From positions 248,001 through 312,000 of the forward strand of contig CAWGTA010000001.1 in the NCBI GenBank assembly GCA_963825305.1: DNA of 64,000 nt, in the 5' to 3' direction. Source of the stretch: PSRJ01 sp963825305 (GTDB lineage: Bacteria; Acidobacteriota; Terriglobia; Bryobacterales; Bryobacteraceae). Shown piece after piece: positions 55,303 through 64,000 of this stretch; positions within the stretch are counted from its first letter, which is position 1, and each line of letters begins with the position of its first letter. The notes below the pieces were generated by a model that saw only the letters and a program-made list of their open reading frames with translations, had not been told where the DNA came from and made no database searches. Made by a program: the position numbers and the translations under genes.

Positions 55303-56970
55303 ATGACGCTGACTCGCCGGGAGATTCTGAAGCGCACAGGTTGGACCGCGGGCGCGGGGGCAGCCTGTGTGCTGCTTCCTGAGATGACCATGAGTCGCCT
55401 TTGGGCAGCCGTGGATTCAACCGTCGAGACGGTCAACGGCAAGGTGCGCGGCCGGAGCGTCGCCGGCATCCACAGTTTTCTCGGCGTGCGTTACGGCGCT
55501 TCCACGGAGGGCCGCAACCGGTTCATGCCGCCGCAAAAGCCGCGGGCATGGGCGGGGATTCAGGATGCCTTCTCTTACGGCGATAGCGCGCCGCAGCGCA
55601 ACCCCAAGCCGGGCGCCGCCGGAGCTGTGTCCGGGGAGATCGGACGGCTGTTTGCCGGCGCGGAGGGCCCACCGCCTGCCGAAAGCGAAGACTGCCTGTT
55701 CCTGAATGTGTGGACGCCGGGTGTCAACGATAACGGGAAACGGCCAGTGATGTTCTGGCTGCACGGCGGCGGCTTCACCACCGGGTCGGACTCGAGCGCG
55801 ATGTACATCGGTGCGAATCTGGCACGGCGCGGCGACGTGGTCGTCGTAGGGATCAACCACCGCTTGGGTGCGCTGGGTTTCACGCACCTGGGCGACCTGG
55901 GTGGTGAAGCATTCGCGCATTCCGGAAACGTGGGGATGCTGGACTCCGTGGCCGCGCTGGAGTGGGTTCGCGACAACATCGGGCGCTTCGGCGGCGATCC
56001 AAACCGCGTCATGATCTTCGGCGAATCGGGTGGCGGCCAGAAGGTTTCCATGTTACTGGGTTCGCCGCCCGCCAAGGGTCTGTTCCACCGTGCGGTCATC
56101 GAAAGCGGACCTGGGACCAAGATGGTGGAGCGCGAGCGTGCCACCGAAATCGCCCGCATGCTGCTGGCTGAGGTTGGACTGGACGCCAGGCGTTTGCCGG
56201 AACTCCAGTCGCTACCCATGGCAAAGATCCTGGCGGCGCAGTACGGCGTGGCGGCTAAACTGCGAGCCTTTCCCGGCATCATCGACGGATTTGCGCCGGT
56301 GCTCGATCCCACGGTGTTGCCCGCCCATCCTTTCCATCCCCACGCAACTCAAATCTCCGCGGACATTCCGGTCATCATCGGGAACAACCGGACCGAGGCC
56401 ACGCTATTTGCCGATCCGGCCGCATTTTCACTTGACGAAACAGCATTGAAGACCCGGGTGAAAGGCATGCTGGGCGATCGCGCCGATCAGGTGATCGAGG
56501 TCTATCGGCGAGCCAATCCTCGCGCGACTCCGTCGGATCTGTTCTTCTTGATCTGGACGGATTATCCAACCACGATCTATACCGACAACATCGCCGAACG
56601 GAGGGCTGCTCTCGGCAAAGCGCCGACGTATCGCTACCGCTTCGATTGGGAGACTCCGGTATTGGGCGGCAAGTTGAAAAGCCCGCACGCCTTGGAATTG
56701 CCGTTCGTGTTCGACACCAATCAAGTGGCTCCCGGATTGAGCGGGGGTGCGGGCCCGGAAGCGGTGGCGCTGGCCGCGCGCATCAGTGAGGCCTGGATCG
56801 CTTTTGCGACTCAGGGCGATCCGAACACCAAAAAGAGTGGCCTGCCGAACTGGCCGGCCTATGATTCCGAGCGACGTCCGACGATGCTGTTCAATAACGA
56901 AAGCAAAGTGGTCAACAATCCCAGAGAGGAAGAGCGCAAGCTGATGGATAGCATCGTCAATCCGAGTTAG
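55303..56970 (+). CDS. secreted type B carboxylesterase
   Basis: 555 residues, alpha/beta hydrolase. A Tat-like signal (TRREILKRTGWTAGAGAACVLL) precedes VNGKVRGR. The oxyanion loop is LHGGGFTTGSD, the nucleophile elbow is FGESGGGQ, and EDCLFLNVWTP is the family's second signature. The catalytic acid (Glu or Asp near NNRTEATLF) and late His region (SPHALELPFVF) are present. It hydrolyses esters outside the cytoplasm. ATG at 55303, preceded by CAGGAGAT. It is intact, unlike its upstream neighbours. Confidence 0.93.
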   Translation: MTLTRREILKRTGWTAGAGAACVLLPEMTMSRLWAAVDSTVETVNGKVRGRSVAGIHSFLGVRYGASTEGRNRFMPPQKPRAWAGIQDAFSYGDSAPQRNPKPGAAGAVSGEIGRLFAGAEGPPPAESEDCLFLNVWTPGVNDNGKRPVMFWLHGGGFTTGSDSSAMYIGANLARRGDVVVVGINHRLGALGFTHLGDLGGEAFAHSGNVGMLDSVAALEWVRDNIGRFGGDPNRVMIFGESGGGQKVSMLLGSPPAKGLFHRAVIESGPGTKMVERERATEIARMLLAEVGLDARRLPELQSLPMAKILAAQYGVAAKLRAFPGIIDGFAPVLDPTVLPAHPFHPHATQISADIPVIIGNNRTEATLFADPAAFSLDETALKTRVKGMLGDRADQVIEVYRRANPRATPSDLFFLIWTDYPTTIYTDNIAERRAALGKAPTYRYRFDWETPVLGGKLKSPHALELPFVFDTNQVAPGLSGGAGPEAVALAARISEAWIAFATQGDPNTKKSGLPNWPAYDSERRPTMLFNNESKVVNNPREEERKLMDSIVNPS

Positions 56971-56989
56971 GGGATTCGCTCTGGCGCGG

Positions 56990-57014
56990 GACCGCTCCCT
57001 TTGGTCGCGGCTCA
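56990..57014. repeat. 25-bp intergenic repeat, copy 2
   Basis: One mismatch against 24661-24685. Lies between the carboxylesterase and the histidine kinase stops. Confidence 0.7.
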
Positions 57015-57027
57015 GTAACGGCGGCGA

Positions 57028-60000
57028 TCAGGCTGGATCGCACACTGCGATTGGGAAGATCTGAGTGATCGCCGCGAAGAGTTCCTCGGCGTGGATCGGC
57101 TTGGCGACATAGCCGTCCATTCCGGCGGCCAGGCACTGTTCACAGTCGCCTTTCAAGGCATGCGCGGTCATGGCAATGACGGGCAAATGCGTACCGCGGA
57201 TGGCCTCCCGTTCGCGCAGGGCCCGGGTGGTCGCGTACCCGTCCATCTCGGGCATCTGGACATCCATCAGGACCAGGTCCACCATTTCCCGCTCCAGACA
57301 ATCGAGCACTTCCTTCCCATTCGTCGCCATCAGGACTTGGTGACCATGCTTCTCCAGCACGAGCTCAGCCAGCCTTCGATTTATGGTGTTGTCATCGGCT
57401 ACAAGGATCCGGAGCGGTGCCTGTTCATGCGACGGTGCTGACGTCTCTTTATTGACTCGTTGTTCCCGGAGGGAATGTTGGGTCACCAGGAGCGTCTTCC
57501 CGCCGGAGGCTGGGTCGTAACGGAGAACCCTCGAGAGCGCTTCCCTCAGGTCAGGCGGCCACACGGGCTTGGTCAAATAACCTTCTACACCCAGGCCCCG
57601 GCAAGACATGGCGTCGCCACGCAAGCCCGCGGCGGTGAGCATGATGATCCTGGTGTCCTTTAGTTCGGGGTCCCGTTTGATGCGCTCCGCCAATGCGAAA
57701 CCATCACCGCCGGGCATGTGACCGTCCGTCAGCACGACTGGAAACGGCCTTCCGGCACAGCGCGCATCGCTCAAGGCGAGGAAGGCGGCATCGGCGCACT
57801 CGGAAAGCGTAGGTTGCATGCCCCACGTTCGCAGCGCCTCGTCCAGAATGCGGCGATTGGTGGCGTTGTCGTCGACCACCAGCACCGGCAGGTCCTGGAG
57901 ACAAAGCGGTGGTAGGGCGGCCGGCTTGCTGGCCCGCTCGGAGTTTTCGACCGGCACCGCAAACTCAAAAACACTGCCAATGTGGACCTCGCTGGAAAAC
58001 CAGAGACGGCCTCCCATCATTTCTACGAGGCGGGTGGAAATCGTGAGGCCCAGCCCAGTCCCTCCGAATTGTCGTGTCGTACCGGCGTCGGCCTGCGTGA
58101 AGGCGTCCAGAATGAGTCGATGCTTTTCCGCGGGGATTCCAATGCCGGTGTCACGAACCGAAAAGTGAACATCCGTCGTCCGGGCACTCTGGTCGCGGGC
58201 GGCCACGTCGACCCGAAGTTCGATTTCGCCGTGGATGGTGAATTTGAGCGCGTTTCCCAGGAGGTTGGTGAGGATCTGCCGCAGCCGCGTGGGGTCGCCC
58301 AACACCAGCTCGGGCACCTCCGGCCGAATATCGCAAACCAGCTCCAGGTGTTTCTGATGCGCCTGCACGGCAAACGCTCTGACAATATCTTCCAGGCTGT
58401 CAATAAGGTTAAACTCAACCCGCTCGATCTGAAACTTGCCGGCTTCAATCTTGGAGAAGTCCAGGATGTCATTGATGACGGTCAACAGTGCCCCGGCCGA
58501 GCTGTTCACCGTTTCCAGGTACTCGCGCTGTTCACCCGTAAGATCGGTGCCTAGCGCCAGTTCGGTCATGCCGATCACGCCGTTCATGGGCGTTCGGATT
58601 TCGTGGCTCATATTGGCCAGAAACTCGCTTTTAGCGCGGTTGGCCACTTCAGCGGCCCGCTTGGCCCGTTCCAGTTCCTCGTTGGCCCGGTTGCGTTCGG
58701 TCACGTCCCGAAACCCCCAGACGCGTCCGACGTTGTGGCCCTTCACACGCTGCGGTTCGGAATGGCGCTCGAAGATGCGGCCGTCCTTAAACATCAACGT
58801 GTCGTCGCTTTGGGCGTCCGGATGGGCGTAGAGCTCTCGCACCTTGGCGAGGAACCCTTCACCATCGTTCAACTGCCCCACTAAGAAATTCCGGAACTGC
58901 GCGACGTCACCCGTGCTCATGAGCTGCTCAGGGATTCGCCACATTTCGACGAATTTCTGATTGAAAGCGACTATCCGCCCTTTCGAGTTGGCCACCAGAA
59001 TTCCATCCGCCGTGGACTCGACCGTGGCACGCAGCGCCTCGGTCTTCTCTTCCACGCGGCGGCGCAAAAGAACGAGCCATAGCGAACCCAGGAGAATCAC
59101 AGCGGCCAGCAGCGCCGCGACTGCAAAGACACGCTGGATGCTCCACCAGGGAGCAGGCTCGAGGATCACGATGTCAGCTGCCGATCGTAACAGGACCCGG
59201 TAGGAAGTCGGCCGCCGGTATTCGTCCGTTTCCACGGACCAGACCCCAATCATCTGCACACGGCTGCCGGCGCGGATCGAGCGCACGCGGTTATCCATAG
59301 TGCTCTCCACCGCGCGGCCTGTGAATGTGAGGCTGCCCAAACGCATCGTCAAGACGCGCCACTCTCCGCTGACAGCCTGCTCGAACAACGTACCGTTGAT
59401 TTTGATAAGCTCGGCGTCGTGGTCGCCCGAGAGCGTCGTGGCGCCTGTCAGGTCGACCGCTGGGGGCAGCCGGCGCTTGCCGATTTTCCGCAACTCACCT
59501 TCCTGCAGGATGGGGGCGTAGCGACCCACCGTCGGGAAGCCAATCACATCCACAAGGTCGCCGGGCTCGACCGGAGTCTTTTGCCCGCCTTCCACGTCCA
59601 TACCTCCGGAATCATCTTGCACGAAGACCCAGTCGCCCAACTTGCGCCACGTGACCACTCCCTGCGCGTGCATGCGGTGCCCGGATTCCCGGCTCGGCGT
59701 GAACCGCATCAAGCTGTTGACGGGTGAGGGGGAAAGAGCGTAGGGGTCAGCAGGTGCTGCCTGTTCGACCTGCAGTTGATCGAGGCCCGGCACGAATAGC
59801 TGAACACCCACGAGCTGCCGTCGCTCGTTGAAGAGCGTCCCGCAAGCGCCTCGAACAGCCACCCGGGAATCGATCAGGTAGCGGTAGTCTACGTCCTGCC
59901 GAAACTCGTTGATCCTGGCCTTGAATTTATTGCGGCCGGAGGCGATTCCCAGCACGAGTTGAGGCCGACCGGCGCGCATGTCGGGCGGGAGCCGGTCTTC

Positions 60001-60447
60001 GATCGTGACGGAATGAACGATTCCCCGGGTTTCGACCCATTGGCTGTCTTCCCGGCCGCTGAGCAGATCTTCCAGCGTTTCGCGAGCCGGCCAGGGCAAC
60101 GCGGCATGGCCCAGAACGCGAATTCGGGCGTGTTCGATCGACGGCGCGAAATCCCCGGGCGTGGTATTGCCGTCTACTTCCACCTGGCTTCCCGCGGTGA
60201 TCTGCGGGTCGGACGATTGGATGAAAAGGAAGATGCCGCCCGTTCCATCCTGAAAGAATGTCACCAGGTAGTCCTGGGCGCGGTAGGTGATGACTCCGGT
60301 CAAATGGATGGCGTACTTCCCCTGGGCTTGCTCCTCCGTGAGCGCTCTGATCTGCGCCACCTTCGTGAGGACCGGCGGCCCCGCTCGAGCACAATTCTTC
60401 GGCCCCGCAGCGGCCACCAGCAACGCGAGTAAGAACAGATCTCGCAC
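57028..60447 (-). CDS. hybrid sensor histidine kinase with two receiver domains
   Basis: About 1139 residues. A signal-like N terminus (LFLLALLVAAAG) leads to a periplasmic region of about 400 residues made of OB-fold-like modules (GVITYRAQDYLVTFFQDG and GVVTWRKLGDWVFVQDDSGG). One membrane helix at about 436-458, a PAS domain at about 470-580 (ESTADGILVANSKGRIVAFN), HisKA with FLANMSHEIRTPMNGV near 615, HATPase (GTGLGLTIS), then receiver 1 near 850 (LVVDDN, LTDGHMPGG) and receiver 2 near 1010 (LVADDN, MDVQMPEMDG). No HPt domain. GTG at 60447 is preferred because the frame upstream is repeat DNA. Confidence 0.92.
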   Translation of the reverse strand: MRDLFLLALLVAAAGPKNCARAGPPVLTKVAQIRALTEEQAQGKYAIHLTGVITYRAQDYLVTFFQDGTGGIFLFIQSSDPQITAGSQVEVDGNTTPGDFAPSIEHARIRVLGHAALPWPARETLEDLLSGREDSQWVETRGIVHSVTIEDRLPPDMRAGRPQLVLGIASGRNKFKARINEFRQDVDYRYLIDSRVAVRGACGTLFNERRQLVGVQLFVPGLDQLQVEQAAPADPYALSPSPVNSLMRFTPSRESGHRMHAQGVVTWRKLGDWVFVQDDSGGMDVEGGQKTPVEPGDLVDVIGFPTVGRYAPILQEGELRKIGKRRLPPAVDLTGATTLSGDHDAELIKINGTLFEQAVSGEWRVLTMRLGSLTFTGRAVESTMDNRVRSIRAGSRVQMIGVWSVETDEYRRPTSYRVLLRSAADIVILEPAPWWSIQRVFAVAALLAAVILLGSLWLVLLRRRVEEKTEALRATVESTADGILVANSKGRIVAFNQKFVEMWRIPEQLMSTGDVAQFRNFLVGQLNDGEGFLAKVRELYAHPDAQSDDTLMFKDGRIFERHSEPQRVKGHNVGRVWGFRDVTERNRANEELERAKRAAEVANRAKSEFLANMSHEIRTPMNGVIGMTELALGTDLTGEQREYLETVNSSAGALLTVINDILDFSKIEAGKFQIERVEFNLIDSLEDIVRAFAVQAHQKHLELVCDIRPEVPELVLGDPTRLRQILTNLLGNALKFTIHGEIELRVDVAARDQSARTTDVHFSVRDTGIGIPAEKHRLILDAFTQADAGTTRQFGGTGLGLTISTRLVEMMGGRLWFSSEVHIGSVFEFAVPVENSERASKPAALPPLCLQDLPVLVVDDNATNRRILDEALRTWGMQPTLSECADAAFLALSDARCAGRPFPVVLTDGHMPGGDGFALAERIKRDPELKDTRIIMLTAAGLRGDAMSCRGLGVEGYLTKPVWPPDLREALSRVLRYDPASGGKTLLVTQHSLREQRVNKETSAPSHEQAPLRILVADDNTINRRLAELVLEKHGHQVLMATNGKEVLDCLEREMVDLVLMDVQMPEMDGYATTRALREREAIRGTHLPVIAMTAHALKGDCEQCLAAGMDGYVAKPIHAEELFAAITQIFPIAVCDPA

Positions 60448-60511
60448 CGTAGTCTCGATAGAATCCTTCTTGACATACTCATCGGCCGGCGGAGTCCCAA
60501 ACTTTAGTGCT

Positions 60512-60618
60512 GTGGCGCAGGCACCCCTGCCTGCCGGGTCGAGACCCATCTCGACCCATCTTCCGTAGGTCCAGCAAGCGCCGGAGTGCCGGCGCTGCAG
60601 CCTGAGAGGCCGCGCCAC
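60512..60618. repeat. interspersed palindromic intergenic repeat, copy 2
   Basis: Same order of motifs as 2015-2115 (GTGGCGCAGGCAC, CTGCCGGGTCGAGAC, GTGCCGGCG, GCGCCAC ends). Lies between the kinase and porin genes. Confidence 0.75.
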
Positions 60619-60626
60619 CAGTGGGC

Positions 60627-61973
60627 TCAGGGACTTTTGTGTGAAAAGAGATCCTTGCCGAGTTCAAGATGCAAACGCAGGCTTTCAATCCACAGCGGCC
60701 CGCGGTCGCGGTTGTAGGCCGGGTTGTTGACGTGTTGCAGGTCGAGCGTCACGAAGAATCCGGGGAATAACCGGGCGTTGTAGTAACTCTCCCAGATATT
60801 CTCGGGGCCGTAGCGCAGGGCGCCATCCCCGATTAGAAAGTCGTGGCCGCCCAGCGCCAGGTACTGCGCGTGAACCGCGGACAATCCGTTGACTGTCAGC
60901 TCTGTTGCCACGGTGTCAAATTGCCGATTCCAGTGCTGTCCGGTAACCGATACGCCGGCGGTGGCCAGGCGATCGATGGCGGTGAAGGCGAAGCTTTCGG
61001 TCTTTCCATCGTTCCATCCCAGGCGGCCAAACACGCCGACGTCTTTGGTCAGCTCCTGCTCCACGTTCAGCCCGGTTCCATATTTGAGCGTTCCCACACG
61101 GCGTGTCTGGGTAATGTCGGGCACACCACCGTTCTGTTTTGCCAGCCGGATGGACTCGGCGTAATCGCCTGCATCCGCATGGTTCTGATATTCCAGCAGC
61201 CGGACCGTGCCCGGGTGCATGCGAAGCTGGTAGCGGTACTCTTCCTCCCACACGTCGCCGCGATCGCGAAACAGCCTTCGGTCGAATCGCAGCCCGTTCG
61301 CAACTTTGGGCATGGCGGTGCTCGCATACCGGAACGACCAGTGTTTGGTGTGGAGTTCGTGCACCCACCCCCACGTATAGCCGCGCGTATCCGCGGGATA
61401 GTCCCAAGCGCCGTTGTACATGACGGCCCACCCCATGAACTGTGTGCGGGGATCGTGGGTGTACCGATTGTTGTCGAAGAAGTCGGTGACCGTGAAGCGC
61501 CCCACCATAACCGTGTATCGATTCATGGGCCGCTGGCCGGCCAGTTGATTCGCGTCGCTATCCACCGATTCCTTTTCGTCGCCAAAGCCGAAGTCGTGGC
61601 TGATGTACAGTCGAGCGAGGTACGGCTTGGGGGTTGCGCTGGCCACGCGCGGCAGCTCTCCATTCGGCGCATTGGCCAAACCGTTCACTCCGCTGAATCC
61701 TTTACCCCCCGCGATTTCCGGATCGAAGTACAACTGCGTGTTGCGCTCCAGGCGCAGGCCCAGGAACAGGGTCGTGGTAAGCGACACGTCGCGTTCCGGA
61801 TAGTCTTGAAGGCTGAACGGTCCCTCATAGGGAGAGCGAAAGGTGCCGTGAGAATCGCCGATGGACGTAGCCTGGTAGAACAAATTCCACCACTCCTGAT
61901 CCTGCGCCGAAGCTACGCTCGTACCAGCCACTGCGCAGAGCCACGCCAGCCGCAAAATCGTCAAACGATGCAC
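60627..61973 (-). CDS. OprB-type outer-membrane porin
   Basis: 448 residues with a signal peptide (LRLAWLCAVAGTSVASA). Alternating aromatic/hydrophobic strands and the text QDQEWWNLFYQATSIGD, NTQLYFDPEIAGGKGFSG and GRFTVTDFFDNNRYTHDPR are typical of carbohydrate-selective OprB porins. It ends with a strand rich in aromatic and charged residues. It follows the ArsR-type gene by 45 bp in the same direction, so the two are probably one transcript. Confidence 0.88.
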   Translation of the reverse strand: MHRLTILRLAWLCAVAGTSVASAQDQEWWNLFYQATSIGDSHGTFRSPYEGPFSLQDYPERDVSLTTTLFLGLRLERNTQLYFDPEIAGGKGFSGVNGLANAPNGELPRVASATPKPYLARLYISHDFGFGDEKESVDSDANQLAGQRPMNRYTVMVGRFTVTDFFDNNRYTHDPRTQFMGWAVMYNGAWDYPADTRGYTWGWVHELHTKHWSFRYASTAMPKVANGLRFDRRLFRDRGDVWEEEYRYQLRMHPGTVRLLEYQNHADAGDYAESIRLAKQNGGVPDITQTRRVGTLKYGTGLNVEQELTKDVGVFGRLGWNDGKTESFAFTAIDRLATAGVSVTGQHWNRQFDTVATELTVNGLSAVHAQYLALGGHDFLIGDGALRYGPENIWESYYNARLFPGFFVTLDLQHVNNPAYNRDRGPLWIESLRLHLELGKDLFSHKSP

Positions 61974-62018
61974 ACACCTCTCCCGCTAGTAGCACAGGCA
62001 TCCTTGCCTGTGTCCGGT

Positions 62019-62381
62019 TTAGTCTTTAGCTTCCCTTGAATGAGCGAGCACGGTCTCCACCAGTTCCGCCACGTGCCGGTCGGCCAAAGCGTAGTTGACG
62101 TGTTTGCCGTGCCTTTGCCGGATCACCAGGTTCTCCGAGCGCAGGATCCGCAACCGCTGCGAGACCGTCGCCAGTGTTTCGCCTTCCATCCCCGCCAACT
62201 CACTGACGCAGGCTTCCCCTCTGGTCAGCCGTACCAGAATCCTAAGCCGTTCCACATCGCCGAAGGCCCGCAAGAGCCGTACCGCCTGTTCGAGCGAACG
62301 CTCATCGGGCATGGGTCGCGGCGTCACGGCCGTATGATCTTCCGCCGAGCACGACGGCGCCAGTTCTGGTTCCGGGTTCAA
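62019..62381 (-). CDS. ArsR/SmtB-family metal-sensing repressor
   Basis: About 120 residues, winged helix. The recognition region is ETLATVSQRLRILRSENLV and the wing RQRHGKHVNYAL. The last helix holds Asp101-x-His103 and His114-x2-Glu117, exactly the spacing of the SmtB alpha-5 zinc site. Cys58 in ACVSELA matches the alpha-3 Cys, and Cys11 and His16 in the N-terminal arm could complete a second site. A zinc-type sensor is inferred. TTG start; a later in-frame ATG at residue 24 is possible. Likely autoregulated through 62400-62423. Confidence 0.88.
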   Translation of the reverse strand: MNPEPELAPSCSAEDHTAVTPRPMPDERSLEQAVRLLRAFGDVERLRILVRLTRGEACVSELAGMEGETLATVSQRLRILRSENLVIRQRHGKHVNYALADRHVAELVETVLAHSREAKD

Positions 62382-62399
62382 ATCCTCATCATTTTCGCA

Positions 62400-62423
62400 T
62401 CACTTGCACAGTTATGCAAGTGA
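62400..62423. promoter_or_regulatory. 24-bp palindromic operator upstream of the ArsR/SmtB gene
   Basis: TCACTTGCA, six bases, TGCAAGTGA: a perfect 9-bp inverted repeat, 18 bp before the repressor start. Its size and place fit an ArsR-family dimer site controlling the repressor and the porin. Confidence 0.7.
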
Positions 62424-62434
62424 ATATTTGATGA

Positions 62435-63578
62435 CTATTTCCCTAACGCTTCCAACGTTTCCGCCGAGACCGAACGAAGCGCCGCCCCGAAAGCCTCATC
62501 CTTATAGGTGGCCCGCTCGGTCACGATGCGTAGCCGCTGAATGTGCTGGCTGGCGGGGTCGAAATCCACGAAGCCCAGGAGGTGTGGCGTCCACATCGTC
62601 TTCGCTGTCCTTGCCGGGGTAGAACGCGTGTTTCATGCGCAGCCGGCCGTCGATCCGGGCGCGCGCCGCGCTGCTCTCCATGGCAGTCACGGTCAGACGC
62701 AGTGACGCCTCGTCGAAGCGGTTGCGGTCCTGGTTGGTGGTCTCTTCCGTCTGCGGATAAAAGCGCGTCAAGAGTTTGCGGGTTACGGTTGGGTCAAGCT
62801 GCCAGGATGCACCGGCCTGCGGCCTCTCGCGGGGGGACAATTGGATCCATTCGGCGCGGCTTAAGACGAGCCAGTTTTCCGAAGGGAACTCGTGCCAGTT
62901 ACCACCGCGCGCGCTGCGTGACACCAGGTGCAAGACAAGGTCTCCGGCGTCCGATTTCGGCGGGACGGATTGCGGCCGCGGCTTCACCGCCGGTTCGCCG
63001 GGCCTGGTGCCTAATTGGCCGATCACGTCTGTCAGCAGGCGCTTCAACACAGTGGGCTGGGCCGCTTCGATGGGCCCTAATCCCGTGAGGGAAGAGCCAT
63101 CGGGCTTCAGAATATACAAATGCACTTCGCCGGCGCCCAGTTTCTTATTGAGGAAATCGCCGTAAATCCGCCGCACTTCTGCGCGTGCCTCAGCCGTTGG
63201 TGCGCCGAAGGGACCGGTATTTCCATCGGACACATACACCGGCACGAAGTAGCGATTCAGCAGATCGATGATTTGTAAATTGGAGAGCGAACCCGCCCTC
63301 AGGCCAAAGGCCCCGCCTCAACAGCGGCCCGTGCCGATGTCGCCGGCATAGGTAAACAGAAAGATGGGCCGGTTGCCGGCGCGGGCGAGCTTTTCCGCCA
63401 CGAGAATGTCAGGGGCCCAGCCGATCAGGTCCAGCTTTCGATCGTCGCGCGTGGGTTGCAGTTCGTGCACCCGCTTTTCCACATGACTGACCAGTTTGTC
63501 GTCCGCCAGGAAATTCTCTGCCGCGGCGGTTCCCGCCAGCGCAAGCGTTAACGCAGATAGCACTCTGATCGATCGCAT
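62435..63578 (-). CDS. probable thioredoxin-like selenoprotein (in-frame UGA; 3' frameshift)
   Basis: About 380 residues. The ATG at 63578 follows GGAGG; a signal peptide (LSALTLALAGTAAAE) predicts export. At codon 87 an in-frame TGA (63318-63320) follows Cys86: GDIGTGRC-U-GGAFGLRAGS. The same frame continues NLQIIDLLNRYFVPVYVSDG, as in thioredoxin-fold proteins, so the UGA is read as Sec in a Cys-Sec redox pair. A hairpin at 63283-63300 supports this. Later text reads VHLYILKPDGSSL and LRMKHAFYPG. Near 62579-62582 one extra base breaks the frame; correcting it gives LLGFVDFDPASQHIQRLRIV and a stop at 62435. Product family not named with certainty. Confidence 0.72.
63283..63300 (-). promoter_or_regulatory. 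candidate bacterial SECIS hairpin
   Basis: In the mRNA GAGGGCG pairs with CGCUCUC (seven pairs, one G-U) around a GGUU loop. The loop begins 25 nt after the UGA at 63318-63320; bacterial SECIS loops usually lie about 16-37 nt downstream and carry a G at the start of the loop. All of it lies inside the coding sequence, as expected for bacteria. Confidence 0.65.
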
Positions 63579-63629
63579 CCTGTAACCTCCAGACCCGGTG
63601 CCGCTATTATCGTAAGAAGAGGTGAGCGG

Positions 63630-64000
63630 TTGAAAGCTCTAGCAGTTATGTACCACGACGTGGTGGAAAACGGGAATTATTCCGCGAGCGGATTTCCCGG
63701 TCCTGGTGCGGATCGCTATAAGCTTGACCGGCTTGAGTTTGAAAGACACCTGCGGGCCATCCGCGATGCCCTCGGGGATCGACCGGTACTATTAACCTTC
63801 GATGATGGCGGTGTGAGCGCGCACGAGCGGATCGCGGGAATGCTGGAAAAGTTTGGCTGGCGCGGGCATTTCTTTGTCACTACAGATTGGATCGGGAAGC
63901 CTGGTTTCTTAACCGCGGCGCAGATTCAAGAATTAGACCAGCGCGGTCACGTGGTGGGCAGCCACTCTTCGTCCCACCCGGTGCGCATGTCGCAAATTCC
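63630..64000 (+). CDS. polysaccharide deacetylase (N-terminal part, runs off the window)
   Basis: TTG at 63630 with AGAGGTGA just upstream; about 123 residues visible. NodB-homology motifs: PVLLTFDDGG (metal-binding Asp-Asp) and GSHSSSHP (His-x3-His). The N terminus MKALAVMYHDVVENG is typical. It would remove N- or O-acetyl groups from polysaccharide. Divergent from the selenoprotein gene, with 51 bp between starts. No signal peptide is seen, so it may act in the cytoplasm or on a lipid-linked sugar. Confidence 0.85.
   Translation, partial: MKALAVMYHDVVENGNYSASGFPGPGADRYKLDRLEFERHLRAIRDALGDRPVLLTFDDGGVSAHERIAGMLEKFGWRGHFFVTTDWIGKPGFLTAAQIQELDQRGHVVGSHSSSHPVRMSQI

Overview
The window is a high-GC bacterial chromosome segment. 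Gene content and style suggest an acidobacterium close to Bryobacterales/Solibacter: a long complex I operon, twin-arginine hydrolases, hybrid kinases, an Hfq-like protein, and many small palindromic intergenic repeats. This placement is from memory of such genomes, because no database search was possible. The sequence holds 12 complex I genes, one complete tRNA gene, no rRNA and no CRISPR array.

Layout. 1-4.4 kb: end of a PepSY membrane protein, a chemoreceptor, a secreted amidohydrolase, an anti-sigma kinase/antagonist pair and thiS. 4.5-17.8 kb: nuoA-C-D-E-F-G-H-J-K-L-M-N, with no nuoB and no nuoI. 17.9-30.2 kb: housekeeping and small genes (TPR proteins, PduO-type cobalamin adenosyltransferase, a kinase-like/nuclease-like protein overlapping hpt, a pseudo-receiver, O-antigen ligase, methyltransferase, M20 peptidase, SH3 lipoprotein, Hfq-like protein, thioesterase). 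30.27 kb: tRNA-Pro(GGG).

30.35-49.4 kb is an accretion island. The 3' end of tRNA-Pro recurs three more times (39.0, 46.3 and 49.4 kb) and divides the island into three blocks. Block A has a G8-domain surface protein, a DUF4239 protein, a TIR protein and decayed genes. Block B has a sulfatase, a HAD phosphatase-like lipoprotein, a cation/H+ antiporter, a formylglycine-generating enzyme and a secreted HExxH+JAMM protein. Block C has small hypothetical genes, a PD-(D/E)XK-like protein and broken zinc-ribbon genes. No integrase is seen.

50.4-55.2 kb: a family III CoA-transferase, two 2-hydroxyacyl-CoA dehydratase subunits and an MFS transporter, all broken by many single-base frameshifts. 55.3-64 kb: intact carboxylesterase, hybrid histidine kinase, an OprB-like porin with an SmtB-type ArsR repressor and palindromic operator, a probable new selenoprotein, and the start of a polysaccharide deacetylase.

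The most exciting item is the gene at 62.4-63.6 kb on the minus strand. An in-frame UGA directly follows a Cys in a thioredoxin-like context. A 7-bp hairpin with a GGUU loop begins 17 nt after the UGA, with its loop 25 nt after it, which is the geometry expected of a bacterial SECIS element. A second in-frame UGA followed by a perfect 8-bp hairpin lies in an island gene at 37.96 kb and is a weaker candidate.
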